A stretch of DNA of 64,000 bases from Acanthosoma haemorrhoidale (taxonomy: Eukaryota; Arthropoda; Insecta; Hemiptera; Acanthosomatidae). The stretch is taken from assembly GCA_930367205.1 (NCBI GenBank), contig OV884011.1:125321910-125385909 (forward strand), given 5' to 3'. Below are positions 50,934 through 61,539 of this stretch, piece after piece (within the stretch, counting starts at the first letter, position 1; each line of letters starts with the position of its first letter). Made by a program: the position numbers and the translations under genes. Under the pieces are notes generated by a model. That model did no database searches. It worked only from the letters and a program-made list of their open reading frames with translations, and was not told where the DNA came from.

Positions 50934-51964
50934 TTTTGATTTTGTACACTAACTGGAATATGGTTTGTTGTTTATACCATTATCCACGTTGTAGATATCC
51001 TTCATAGCTTAACAATATGTTATTTAATAATAATTAATAATGAATAAATTACTTTCTTTTATTTATTTATTTTTTTTAAATCTATGATTTATACTGTTTA
51101 TTTATTAGGGCTAGACTTAGTAAAGGGAATGATAAATAACAAGTCTGACCCCAATGGAGATTTTTTTCTGACAAAATTATATCTTAGTGCCATATATTAT
51201 ATTGCCTTCATGAGCAGGATTCGGCCAAATTAGGAGGCATAGCTTCCCAGACAGGGATGCAGGAGGTGGCCAAGAACTTGCTTGCACCATAGAAAGAGTG
51301 AGTAAGAAAAGACGACTTCTTAGATCCCACCCTATGTATGCCCTAGCACTTATGCACTCTTTCCTGGTCAAAGTATATGAATTAAAGATTAAAATGTTCT
51401 GCTATATTAAGGAGAAGCATTTAGCCAGGTTATGATTGAACCTATAGATTCAAAGTGTTTAGGGCAGGGATACCCAATGGAGGTACCAAGACCCTACTTA
51501 GACCATAGAGCTAAAAAGTAAGTAAGAAATTGCAGATTATTGGCTTTTGGAACAATACCTTAAATCATCCCCTGAACCTATAACATAAAAAAATCAGTTA
51601 AATTCGGTGACCTACCATTCTATGTTAATCAAACAGAACCCTTCAAGAATTACATTTTTGAAATTGAATAATTGTCAATAATGCATGGCCTATTGTATTG
51701 TTTACCTATGAGTGGAAATATATTGCAAATGTTGGGTATTGCTTGATAATTGTCCATAAGTTGCTAATAAAATTAATCTCCACAAAAAATTGTAATGTAA
51801 CTGGTCTTTTCGGGTTTTTTTACTATTTTATTATATTTTTATTGAAAGTATTACATCCAATCTATACAATTATTTAGTATTTTAAACAGTGCTTAGGACT
51901 TCAGTGAGCATCTTGTTACTTTTTTGGGGAAGAAAAAAGATTATTAACCAAAAATACTTAACTT
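50934..51964. other. Intergenic, Gcsh to Jockey cluster
   Basis: No gene recognised. The 51,177-51,371 (-) frame is less AT-rich and may be another transposon scrap, but nothing in it matches a known domain. Confidence 0.4.
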
Positions 51965-52224
51965 GACAGTCTATGAACACTTTAAACAAAATGCTAGTTT
52001 GTTTGAAAGAGGTAATGAGACCTCCACCTTAGGCATCACTCTAGGTTACCATGGATGAGATGGGGGAGTATAGAGCATTAGCATAAGGATTAGGATGGCC
52101 AGGGAGGCAGGAATGGAAGTCTTGGTAGAGGGAGGTGGCTAGATCTTAAATGAATGGGATTTGAGGTCAGCTTGAAAGGTATGGATGTTGATATAGAAGG
52201 AATTATTTACTATCTTCCTGAGGA

Positions 52225-52384
52225 TTCAGAATTGCAGGCACTAGATGTAAAGGATATTGGAGGGCTTGGCTCTCCCTAAGACTTCTATTCCATAGGACCA
52301 AGTAGATTGGAGTATCCTGTAAAAAAATCTTTTTTTATCTATTTTCATCCTTAAAGATATTCTATGAGTGCAGAAGCAGTTAGA
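52225..52384 (-). repeat. Direct repeat, copy A (Jockey thumb segment)
   Basis: About 160 bases repeated at 52,852-53,007 with about 10% differences and one deletion of ~5 bases. This copy is in the expected place in the RT. Confidence 0.88.
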
Positions 52385-52851
52385 ATTGTTTGTTAATTTC
52401 CTAACATATGGACGAGATGTGGAGGCTATGAGTTGCTTATCAGGTGTAAGTCTTAGATAGATGGCATGGAATTCAACAGGAATGGATTGGTTGAAAAGCA
52501 AAACTGGAGGACACAATAAGAGGCGGAGCCTAAAGATGAAATGAGTGGACTTTTCAGGATTCACCGTGAATCTCCATATGGAGATGCAAAAAAAGCAGCA
52601 AGGTGTTCCTGCAAAGCTGAGGGAAGAGAGGATGGCAACGTTATCAACTAATAATTCACTGTCATATCAAAGTAGGATACAAATGACAGGATGTGACTGA
52701 GCACCACGCCCTTAGGGATACCAGCTAGTTACGAAAATGAGTTGGATATAGAAGAGGCATAGGTACGCTGAAATATTTTTCAGTAAGATATGACTAGATA
52801 GTGAAGGAGTACGTGGAAGGAAGTTTGTCTTTGAGTTTACAGAGCAAGCCC

Positions 52852-53007
52852 TTCAGAATAGCAGGCGCTAGATGTAAAGGATATTGGAGGGCTTGGCTCT
52901 CCCTAAGACTTCCATAGGGCCAAGTAGATTGGAGTATCGTGTAAAAAAATCTTTTTTTATCTATTCTCATTCTTAAAGATTTTCTATGAGGCGAAGAAGC
53001 AGTTAGA
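52852..53007 (-). repeat. Direct repeat, copy B (misplaced Jockey thumb segment)
   Basis: It is the same orientation as copy A. In the minus-strand reading it sits before the palm motif KLKDKLPSTY, where the thumb does not belong. Confidence 0.85.
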
Positions 53008-53399
53008 CCTGGTGTCATACTCCATCAAAGGCCTGAGAAACTTCAAGAATTACACCAAAGCCATTACGACGATTTTCGAGTATCGATTGATGAATAGTGG
53101 AGTGAAATGGGTCTGTACGATGTAGGAGAGTGGAGAGGTTTGAATTTGTTGTGGATCAGTTTGATTGATGAGGATTTGCATAGGGTGTTTGCAATTGTTT
53201 GGATACGAAGAAACAGTGTTCAGGGTCTAGGATGGTTTCATGTGGACCAATATCATTTGGCAGATGAAGAGCAAAGGCAGAAGCAATTTGCTCTTTAGTT
53301 TTTGCCCAGGAGCCATCGAAATAAGGGAGGTGATCTAAAGTGGATCACGTCACCTTTTTTAAGCTGATTAGCACACGATGTTGACAGAGGATATCCAGT

Positions 53400-54370
53400 C
53401 CTAGAGTTATAGATGGACAGATTACATCGCTTTGTAGTTCACATTTTTACAGATTTCCAGCATACCTAGCTTCACCTCAAAAATAACTGCAATATCGAAC
53501 AAGTAGCTCGTGTTGTTGATTTAGTGGAAGACGGCCGAAGCTAAATATATGCAGCCCGTGCATTGGGTTTACCTGAAACTACTGTTCAGAGACCAATTAC
53601 CCGCGAGACAGGTTTGTGCACACGCAAATACAGTTAAGGTCGGTCGGGAGTGACAGAGCCAAGAAATGAGCGATTTATTGTACTACGAAAGCTCGAAATC
53701 GATTTTCAACTGCTACTCAGACTGCTCAACTTCTTCGCACAACTTGAGGAGTAGCAATAGGTTCAGAAACTGCTAGAAAAAGACTTGCTTAGGAGCAACA
53801 TACTGTTTTTAGATGAGTCACGCTTCTCTCTTTACACACCAGATGAGCGGATGATAGTTTCCCGAAGGCCTGGTTACCGTTACGCTGAGTATAATGTCAC
53901 TAAAAGAATTTTATTCAGAGGTGGTTCAGAGATGGTGTGGGGTCGAATTTCTTCAACGGCAAACACAGAGCTTCGTGTTCCGGAGGCCTTTTCTTAGTGG
54001 TGATTTGCACGTGAGTGATATTATTCTGGATTACGTGAGCCCTTTTGCACCATTTATTGACGAAAAGTTCATTTTCATGCAGGATAATGCCTGACCACAC
54101 GTGTCAAGGTTTGTTTTGCAAAACCTCAATGATGTGGGTATACGGGCTTTGAGGTAGGCAGCTCGTAGCCAGTTTAACTCCTAAAGAAAGCTTGGCAGAC
54201 GTGTAAGACGGCAGGTCAACCCCACTCCCTTTAACTTATATGAGTGAAGAACTTCTTTAGTAGAGACGTTGGAGGATACGAATGAGAAGTTGCAGAAAGC
54301 TTGATAAGAGGTATAACTCGAAGACTTGAGGTTATGATTCAAGCCAGAGGAAGAGTAATCTGGTACTTTT
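53400..54370 (+). pseudogene. Tc1-like transposase pseudogene with internal deletion
   Basis: The helix-turn-helix part reads IEQVARVVDLVEDGRS, YAARALGLPETTVQR, RETGLCTRK and NERFIVLRKLE (about 53,490-53,710). It is followed after ~60 bases by the DDE part ILFLDESRFSLYTPDER, VWGRISSTA and FIFMQDNA-PHVSRFVLQNLND (53,785-54,150). The ~50-residue linker normally between them is missing. Stops include a TGA replacing the Arg of the DNARPH motif, consistent with CGA to TGA decay. No clear inverted termini found. Confidence 0.8.
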
Positions 54371-54544
54371 TTGTTTTATTTATCAAATTTTTTTTTTTCC
54401 ATGATCAGAAATTTCTGTGTATTTTTTTAAAATAGTTATTAGGGGCTCCTTCATATTTATAGCCCCGTTATCACTGAGAACGGTTTAATATTAATTATAA
54501 ATGAAATAAAGCCGAAATAAGTTTATTGTTAGGAAGCAAATATG

Positions 54545-54655
54545 CACTACTTTTTTTTGCGGGGAAGTGTAGTTGCACAGATTGCATCGCTTTATTGTTC
54601 ACTGGTTGTCAGTACACCTCGCTCCATCCCAAAAAATAACTGCTCACCGTCCGAA
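54545..54655 (+). mobile_element. Second fragment of the same Tc1-like element's 5' part
   Basis: ACAGATTGCATCGCTTTATT and GTACACCTCGCTCCATCCC with AAAAATAACTGC match, in order, the stretch at about 53,410-53,495. The rest of the transposase is absent. Confidence 0.65.
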
Positions 54656-55357
54656 GATATTCCAGGAGACTTCGCAGTGTCACGCAAGTACCTTTCTGGT
54701 ATTTTATTGTGAGGGCTAATAAATTGGTGAGTGGCTACATATAACTTACTGTAACCAATTGTACCCTAAACCAGAGAGGTAGGAGCTACAATCAATGCCA
54801 GTTTTCTCAATTTTAAACCTGAAACATTCATCAGCAATTCACTACATAGATATTTCCTCAACTGAAGATAGACATTTTATTCTATTTATTTTTAAAGAAA
54901 GATTTATTGATTTGTGGCTATTATGATGAATACATTAGTTAGTTTTTCGAACAGTCATTGTTCTTATTGGTTGAGAGCTGCAAGAACTTTTATACCTCTC
55001 AAAAGGATGATAAGATTTTTTTGGTATGTCCATAGCGACTAATAAGTAGGAGCCAGTCCGTAAAGTTTTGTAAAGGTACTTTTACAAATCTTCCTGAAGT
55101 TGTCTTGTAAGTTGGTTAAGTCATCTTTTGTCGGATGGGTAGCGAGAAAGTTACCGAGGGTTTCTTGCCTTTTTTTTTTTTTTTTACAGATAATTATATA
55201 TAATTATAGATCCTCTGGCGAATCTATTTACAAATTATTTTGTATTTCCTGTAGCATCACTACATTATATACAGGTTTTGTTATTTTATAGAAATTATAT
55301 AATGAATAAACAAGTATAATGATATACATTCTACATGACTTGACTGAACTGACTAAT

Positions 55358-55377
55358 AAGGTGATGGGGCTCACCTT
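55358..55377 (-). other. Conserved 3'-UTR hairpin of the Jockey family (copy 2)
   Basis: Reverse complement of the stem-loop at 5,008-5,027: perfect 7-bp stem AAGGTGA/TCACCTT with the same six-base loop, about 40 bases after the RT stop. Confidence 0.6.
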
Positions 55378-55413
55378 TTTGATCAACCTTAAAACTAACT
55401 TACATACTAATTC

Positions 55414-57330
55414 TTATCCTAATTTTTCCCCGACAGTCTGTTGCCATCGATGCGGGAGGGGTGGTGGGGTCATAGTGTTAAACACTGGATTTGTCAGGTG
55501 CTGCAACGAGTCAAAAAACTTAATGTGTCTCCGGCGGATGAACTCACCCACCGACGGCACACCAAGCAACGGGTGCAGGTCAGCGTTCTTCAACCTCTCG
55601 AAAGAGGTATGTCGGACCACTTTTCGCATGATTCCATTCTGGAAGTGTTGGAGACATTTGGCTGTATTGTCTGTCAAGTGGGTAAATAGCGGGGCACCGT
55701 ACAGCAGAGCTGGCCGGAGGACACATTTATATATCATCAATTTAAGACGAAGTGACAGGTTAGGTGAAGTTAGCAAGTGCGATAGCCGGTAAGACCTTTG
55801 TCGTACTTTTTCTATTTTATTACTAAAATGAGTAGAGAAATGGAGATGGCTATCCATTTTTATACCCAAATAGTGCATTGAGAAAGCTGGTGAGCTCTCT
55901 TGTCCTCCCACGCTATACGATTTTGGCAAGGATTTTTTCCCCTTTTGGAGGGAGAAGATTACGCAGTCGGTCTTCCCGGCGTTTACGCTGATATTTAACA
56001 TGCCCAGTCTGTCACTGATAACGTTACAAACTGACTCGGCGTGTGTAAGAGCTCTTTGTGCACTTATGCTGCTGCTGTAAACGGCAATGTCGTCGGCGAA
56101 AGCGATTACAGTAGCTTTCTGATAGTTTGTCCCAACAATTTCAGATGTGTACATACTGAAAAGAACCGGAGACAAAACCGCTCCTTGAGGAACTCCACAA
56201 GTCAGAGGGAATGGGTTAGAGAGGCAATCACCCACCCGTACCCTCACCGATCTGTTCTTCAAGAACGAAACCAACATGGTATATAGCTGCTCTGGGCATT
56301 CCCAGTCACAATGCTGTCGGCATAGCATCCCGTGGGACACTGAGTCGAAAGCCTGCGTGCAGTCCAACGAAATCATAGCAGTTGCTGTATTCTTGTTGAT
56401 ACCAAGGGTGGCTTCCGTTTGTACCTTCACAAGCGGATGTTCTGTACTCAGCTGAGCCTGAAAACCTGTCTGCTCATACGGAATGATAGCATTTTCCGAA
56501 CAGAACCCCTTCAGGTAGTTCAGTATTATCTTTTCGAGAATCTTCCCCATGTGAGGGAGAAGACTGATCGGGCGATAGTGGGCTGGGTGGTCGCCTCTCT
56601 TTGTGGGCTTGCGCAGCGGGAACAAGATAGCTTGTTTCCACGCTGTCGGGAAGTATCGCAACCTGATACATGAATTGTACAGGTTAACAAGTTGGGCAAT
56701 CCCTCTCCTCAGCAGCTGTTTCAGCAATACCGTTTGTATCCCGTCACCCCCTGGTGCTCGGTTTCCCTGACACCGGCGAAGAATCGCCTTAAGCTGCTTT
56801 GGGGAGACAAACATATAGTTCTGACCTGTCCTCAGCTGCTGAGGTTCGTGGTAGTTACCTGTCCTAGCGGCGTTGTCTGCGGTATAGTGGTCGGCCAATA
56901 TTTTAGCCTGTTCTTCCGATGTGTACAGGGTGTCTCCGTCATGAAGACGGACACCTGAGTCCTTCTTGGTAGTAGTCTTTAGGAGCTTCCAAAACTTACG
57001 GAAATCGCCATGTAAGCCATGAAGCCGTTCGTGCCACGTTGCCGTCTTCCAATTCCTCATCAAGCCACGAATCTGTGTTGTAAGAGAGTTTACAACTTTC
57101 TTGGCCTGACGATTCCTTGTTCTATACCAGTTATTTTTCCAATTATTGCGTAATGCAATAAGTCGAAGAATATGGTCTGGTGGTTTTTGTAGCATGGGTG
57201 GCTTCGGGCTAAACTTTGGGACAGCTGTGTTAGCTGCATCGACGATAACCTCGGTCAGGAAAACTACCTGTCGATCCACTTCCTCTGTTGATGTGGTTGA
57301 TGTGAGTCCACTGTTTTGAACTGAAGTCAT
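55414..57330 (-). CDS. Jockey-type ORF2, linker and reverse transcriptase, 638 open codons
   Basis: Reverse transcriptase of a non-LTR retrotransposon, copying element RNA at a nicked target. Order of parts: linker [18 protein letters not shown] near residue 40, NRAPGGDGIQTVLLKQL near 195, [20 protein letters not shown] near 260, motif A ISLDCTQAFDSVSHGML, CGVPQGAVLSPVLF, motif C FADD at 411-414, thumb SLRLKLMIYKCVLRPALLYGAP near 535. All RT aspartates are intact. The first Met is not the true start, because endonuclease sequence continues upstream in other frames. Jockey elements lack RNase H here. The open frame suggests a fairly recent insertion. Confidence 0.88.
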   Translation of the reverse strand: MTSVQNSGLTSTTSTEEVDRQVVFLTEVIVDAANTAVPKFSPKPPMLQKPPDHILRLIALRNNWKNNWYRTRNRQAKKVVNSLTTQIRGLMRNWKTATWHERLHGLHGDFRKFWKLLKTTTKKDSGVRLHDGDTLYTSEEQAKILADHYTADNAARTGNYHEPQQLRTGQNYMFVSPKQLKAILRRCQGNRAPGGDGIQTVLLKQLLRRGIAQLVNLYNSCIRLRYFPTAWKQAILFPLRKPTKRGDHPAHYRPISLLPHMGKILEKIILNYLKGFCSENAIIPYEQTGFQAQLSTEHPLVKVQTEATLGINKNTATAMISLDCTQAFDSVSHGMLCRQHCDWECPEQLYTMLVSFLKNRSVRVRVGDCLSNPFPLTCGVPQGAVLSPVLFSMYTSEIVGTNYQKATVIAFADDIAVYSSSISAQRALTHAESVCNVISDRLGMLNISVNAGKTDCVIFSLQKGKKSLPKSYSVGGQESSPAFSMHYLGIKMDSHLHFSTHFSNKIEKVRQRSYRLSHLLTSPNLSLRLKLMIYKCVLRPALLYGAPLFTHLTDNTAKCLQHFQNGIMRKVVRHTSFERLKNADLHPLLGVPSVGEFIRRRHIKFFDSLQHLTNPVFNTMTPPPLPHRWQQTVGEKLG

Positions 57331-57850
57331 CTATGTCATCCTGAGTTTTGGGAGGAAAGTGTCATAATCAAGATTATTTTGGAATGACTTCCGATTCTCT
57401 GGACCTTTAATAAGAGATGGTATTTGGTTGCAGTAATGGTAATAGAAAATGATTAAATAAGGATATGGCTATGGTCAGATAATGAGTCTAATAGGTCGGA
57501 AGAAACATGATTAGACAAGAGGTTATGAAATAGTTGACTATGGCAGAGAGTTTTGAACGGGATAAATGCCAGTAGATAGGTTTAGGAGAGATAACTATTG
57601 AGCGAAGAGAAGTAAGAACAACCTGAAGACGTTTCCCTGGGAGTTCAAGGTTATACAGCCAAATGTTTGGATGTTGGATGGATGTTTGGCATGGAAATAT
57701 CCTCCGGCAATAAAGTGGGGACCTAGGGAGGATATATAGGATTGGAGAGTATGTAGAGTAACAGCTTTATTGGGAGAGCAGTACGCAGAGGAGTTGGGGT
57801 CGCTTGGAGGCTGCTGAGGTGTTTCTGGTGAGACCACATAGCCCATATAG

Positions 57851-59359
57851 TTAGCTGGGTGCTGAAAAGAGTAGTAAGTGAAGATTGCCGGGAGTTACCG
57901 GATTTCAGAGTATTGTTTTAGTTTGGTGAGGGGCAGCACACTTCACACGAACAAAGTTTTCCAACAGAAGTTCTTCATGAGGTAGAACCCCTAGCAGTGA
58001 GTGCGATTTCTTTTTTTTTTTTAAGGCTTCCTCCTCCTTAATTTATGTATAAAGAAGAGAGTGAAGGGTAAATATATCTGCATTGTTCGGGCAGGCTCTT
58101 AATTCACAATGAATAAGAGGAGTGGAGTTTATTTTATTCAGTGAGTAGTGTTGCAGGCGTCACTGACCTTAAAGCCGATCTGTTAAAGTTTGTTGTTGAT
58201 CTTGGCTCCAGGAGTGAAGGGTTGGAGGTTTTTGAACACGACCCGTTATGGTTTTCGTTCTCTAAGTTGGTAAGTGAAAGGTTTGATTCAATGTCCTTGG
58301 ACAAATTTGACGATGGTATGGTAGGAATTTGGGGTGCTGGATTGCATGCCGGTGGTGTCTTGTCGTTATGCAAGTGAGCAACTTCTTGCTTGCAACGGGG
58401 GAGATTTTCCTACAGAAGTAGAATTATTGGTTCATACCTGCGAGGGATTTGAATGTAGTCGGAGGAAGTAATGAAGAATATTAGTTTACTATTATGAATA
58501 GAATATTAATGAAATGAAGAATACTAATATTTTTGGTGGGAATTAGCGTTAAGTTGAGCATAAACCACTGAGGTGGCGAGCCTGTAAAAGCATGCACTCC
58601 CCAAACCGTCTAGGCACTAAGCCTATTACAAATAAAAATGTTTAACTGTAGTAACAACAGTGTTGTTGGACAATATAGCTCGATAGAAATTGTTGAAACT
58701 ACAGCACAGGTTCCAGTAGACCCAAAGATCAGTCTAGGGTTGTAGAACAAACAAGAAATTAACCAACATAAAACAGCAGTGTTCCGAGAGTACAGTAACC
58801 CCAGTAAAGCCAGGAGGCGTTTGTAGGTTTTAACATAAATAAAATCCTTTGCGGCAGAGCAGGTATGTGGTGGTCCGTCCGGCCATTTGAGTGTTTAGTG
58901 TGTTAGGGACGATGAGCAATGAATCACTGGAGTGAATGGCTGATAAACACTGAAATGATCTGGTGGATTGACTTCTACATATCAACGGTAAAGCGGACTA
59001 AAATATTATTATAGATAATAGGACGTCATGAAACGGCTGGAAGTTTGATTCTCATCTGGGGGGAAAATATTGATTTATATGTCACTATTATTTATTGTTA
59101 CTGTTAATAACTATTCTGGCTAAATTAGGTTAACATCCTGAAGATAATTGGTTCAAATTTGAATATTAAAAGCAATTGGTAAATTATGTGAAAATGTTTA
59201 CTAAACATCAAGTTTAGTTTATAACATTATATTTTATTTATTTATTATTTAATCGTCCATAACGCCAACCAACACTGCATACTAAGATTACAAACAGCAA
59301 GTTAACAATATTATAACCTCCTGATTTAAGTGTGATTTGTTTATATTTTATTTTGTTAT
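57851..59359. other. Transposon debris and 5' flank of yem
   Basis: A poly(T) run near 58,009-58,022 with TAAGGCTTCC beyond it looks like the poly(A) end of another minus-strand LINE, immediately upstream of the long Jockey copy. Open frames at 58,134-58,377 on both strands match nothing I know. From 58,500 rightward the sequence is AT-rich and should contain the yem promoter. Confidence 0.45.
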
Positions 59360-60001
59360 ATGTCAGAAATGCCCGTTTTTAAAAATCCTTTCGAGTCGAA
59401 CAGTTCTAGTGAACCTCCAAAAAAACCTCATAAGTCGGTTAGATTGAATGTAGACTTAGATAGAGACTGTAATGTTATTCTTAATTATAATAAATTATTG
59501 AATGAAGAAAGGGCAAGAATTGAAAAAAGGGAAAGGGGGGACAGAGTTGGAAAGTCTGACAGTAAAAAGCTTAAATTTTCCGATAACAGATACCACAGTT
59601 ATGCAGAGCTGGGAGCAGGGTATGATGATGAAGATTCCTTTATTGACAACACAGATGCAAATGAGGAAGGCTTGCCTGAAAACATGGACACCAAGTTTGG
59701 AGGTTATTACATTAATTCTGGTGATTTAGAATTAAAGAAAACTGATAGGCATGAAACGTCATCATCAGACAGTAGTGATTCTAGTGGGACTGTTTCTAGC
59801 TCAGACCAAGAGGTGAAAAAGCTGCCTGTTAGAAAAGATCCACAAGATTCAACAGATTCTAAAAAACACACCAGTGACACCGAAGTGAGAAAAAAAGCCA
59901 AAGTTATCAATGTACCAATGAAAGAAAAAAATAACAGTAGTAATTATATATTTTCTCAAACAAGTGTACCATTTGGTATTTACAATAAAGATGTTCAGTG
60001 A
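59360..60001 (+). CDS. yem: Ubinuclein/yemanuclein N-terminal exon (HRD domain)
   Basis: Ubinuclein (fly yemanuclein) is the Hpc2-related subunit of the HIRA complex that deposits histone H3.3 in the nucleus. The 213-codon frame has a basic/charged N-terminus with NYNKLLNEERARIEKRERG, then the Hpc2-related domain at about 77-128: RYHSYAELGAGYDDEDSFID, NTDA, and FGGYYINSGDLELK. A Ser/Asp-rich segment (SSSDSSDSSGTVSSSDQE) and a Lys-rich tail follow. Known family members are several times longer, so the frame most likely runs past an unrecognised splice donor and later exons lie further right or outside the window. A truncated gene copy is the alternative. The ATG at 59,360 has a near ATG (third codon after) as a second choice. 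Confidence 0.8.
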   Translation: MSEMPVFKNPFESNSSSEPPKKPHKSVRLNVDLDRDCNVILNYNKLLNEERARIEKRERGDRVGKSDSKKLKFSDNRYHSYAELGAGYDDEDSFIDNTDANEEGLPENMDTKFGGYYINSGDLELKKTDRHETSSSDSSDSSGTVSSSDQEVKKLPVRKDPQDSTDSKKHTSDTEVRKKAKVINVPMKEKNNSSNYIFSQTSVPFGIYNKDVQ

Positions 60002-60003
60002 TA

Positions 60004-60141
60004 TTAATAAACAGTGTATTTAACTGTGTGGTTTTCGAGGTGCAAACAATTGTATTTATTGTATTTAATTTTGAAATTTCGGCCATCCTCCGATTTTTTA
60101 AAGAGAACCTGATCTCCCACACTGCCATCCCTGAAGTGTAC
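60004..60141 (-). CDS. Possible minus-strand exon, weakly ATG11/RB1CC1-like
   Basis: After an acceptor-like ACATACAG (minus strand) the frame reads VHFRDGSVGDQVLFKKSEDG, reminiscent of the RDFQVGDLVLF segment in the C-terminal domain of ATG11/RB1CC1. It then loses similarity and stops at 60,004. No neighbouring exon was found on either side. It may be an exon scrap, a pseudogene, or chance. Confidence 0.25.
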   Translation of the reverse strand, partial: VHFRDGSVGDQVLFKKSEDGRNFKIKYNKYNCLHLENHTVKYTVY

Positions 60142-61539
60142 CTGTATGTAAAGTTTTGATAGTATTATTCTTATTTTGGCTATAAGTGTTGACATTGAAG
60201 TATATAAATTAATCAAATTTTTTTTTATTTGAATTTATAATATTTGTTATAAAAGAGTTTACTATGTGCTCAGAATATTTTTATTTCCTTTCATATTCCT
60301 TACACAGATCATAATAATATTTAAAAATTAAACTTAGATTGCATTAAAAAAATGTATTCATTACTCTTTGTTTGCTAATACTAAAAAAAGTAATGGTTCT
60401 TTCACTCATATACTCATGGCATAATCAAGTTTGAGTTTGTTATGTGTTTATTTATGCTTAACACCTTTATATATTCTACTTTAGAAGTAAAGGGGAAGGG
60501 TTTAAATGAAGATTGTCAACGATTTTGAATATAATTTGAGGAGTATCAATTTTTTTCAACCTTCAATGACCATTGGTTGACACGTTTGCTTGTTTTTATA
60601 GCACCACAGCACTCACTACATATTGCCTGTGATGGTACCACAACTCAAGTATTTCATTGCAAAATAAAAAACCTTAATTGATAGGATTCACAGTATATTA
60701 TACAAACAAATAAATTATTGCATATCTAACAATAACTTCTTATAAAAAATAATATTGAGTATACTTCCATTTATATATTTGGTGCTATCAATTCAAGTTG
60801 AAACCACTCTTAGTAGGCATAACTTTGCCTATTCGCTATAGTTTGGGTGTGAAGTTACAGATCACTAGCCTAAAAGTTATGTTTCTTTTAATTCGCTTAA
60901 CTTATCATATTCTTTGCGAGCTTCATTTTAGTTATTCAGCACAAACCTTTACTTAAGTTGCTTATCAGTTTTTTGTGTTGAGACTCTCCCAGCATAAAAA
61001 ATCCTTAAGAAAATCTGATTTTTTTTTTGTTTTGTTTTTTACAGTTAGTACCATTAGCTTAAAGAGACAATCTTTAAAAATTTTAATTAGATTAAAATTT
61101 AGCAAGTTTAAGCTATAATAATGATGTATAAAATTGTTTTTACAACAAAACATTTTATTTCAAAAGTAATTAATTTGTTAAAAATAAATTAAAAAGATCC
61201 TACATATGTGATGTTTTAGTATATTTGGTATTTATAAACTGAAACATTATGTACATATGTGAGCTTATAAGCTCTACAAAGCTTTCTATACCAGCATAGA
61301 TATTCCCAAACAATTTGGCACGTATATAGTTAAGCAGATTGCAAAAAAAATAGTTTGGAATCACAACCTTTTTTCTTTTTTAATTTAGACCCCTCTTGAT
61401 TTTTTAATCCATTATGAATAGTCTTAATTTTTTTAATTGTATGTTGTGGAAACTAACAGAATATATAATATGTAAGGTCATATTATGCCCTAAAGGATGG
61501 CTGATGATTTAAATAAATACTGCTCAGTCACTTCACTAT
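60142..61539. other. AT-rich, no gene recognised
   Basis: Probably intron of yem if that gene continues, otherwise intergenic. I looked for continuing yem exons with GT/AG ends and saw none. Confidence 0.45.

Larger units (their letters stand above)
51965..53320 (-). pseudogene. Rearranged Jockey-clade LINE ORF2 remnant
   Basis: Minus-strand broken frames give Jockey ORF2 parts: WAKTKEQIASAFALHLPND (pre-RT, near 53,300), KLKDKLPSTYSF then SYLTEKYFS (palm, near 52,830-52,770), AGIPKGVVLS, NPEKSTHFIF..CPPVLLFNQSIPV (near 52,550), KIDKKRFFYRILQSTWSYGIEVLGRAKPSN (thumb, near 52,300) and GHPNPYANALYSPISSM (C-terminus, near 52,080). The normal segment before KLKDKLP is replaced by a second copy of the thumb segment. 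It is a different subfamily from the copy at 55,170-57,850. Stops and frameshifts are many. Confidence 0.75.
55170..57850 (-). mobile_element. Long Jockey-type LINE copy
   Basis: Reading the minus strand: an endonuclease remnant (SSAYCSPNKAVTLHTLQSY and SLGPHFIAGGYFHAKHPS, 57,846-57,600), degraded endonuclease C-terminus to about 57,340, the open RT frame (57,330-55,414), a ~230-base 3' UTR with a hairpin, and a poly(A) tail (T-run 55,170-55,185 on +). Fragments of the same 3' end occur at 2,735-3,390, 4,961-5,206 and 29,086-29,150. The 5' end and target duplication were not found; the endonuclease is broken, so the copy is not active alone. Confidence 0.85.

Noticed and set aside
51476..51495. 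A solo hAT terminus (CAGGGATACCCAATGG)
   Set aside because: Resembles hAT ends loosely, but no partner end or duplication was found.
55319..56958. Several plus-strand open frames over 55.3-57 kb
   Set aside because: They are shadows of the minus-strand Jockey RT and its 3' UTR.
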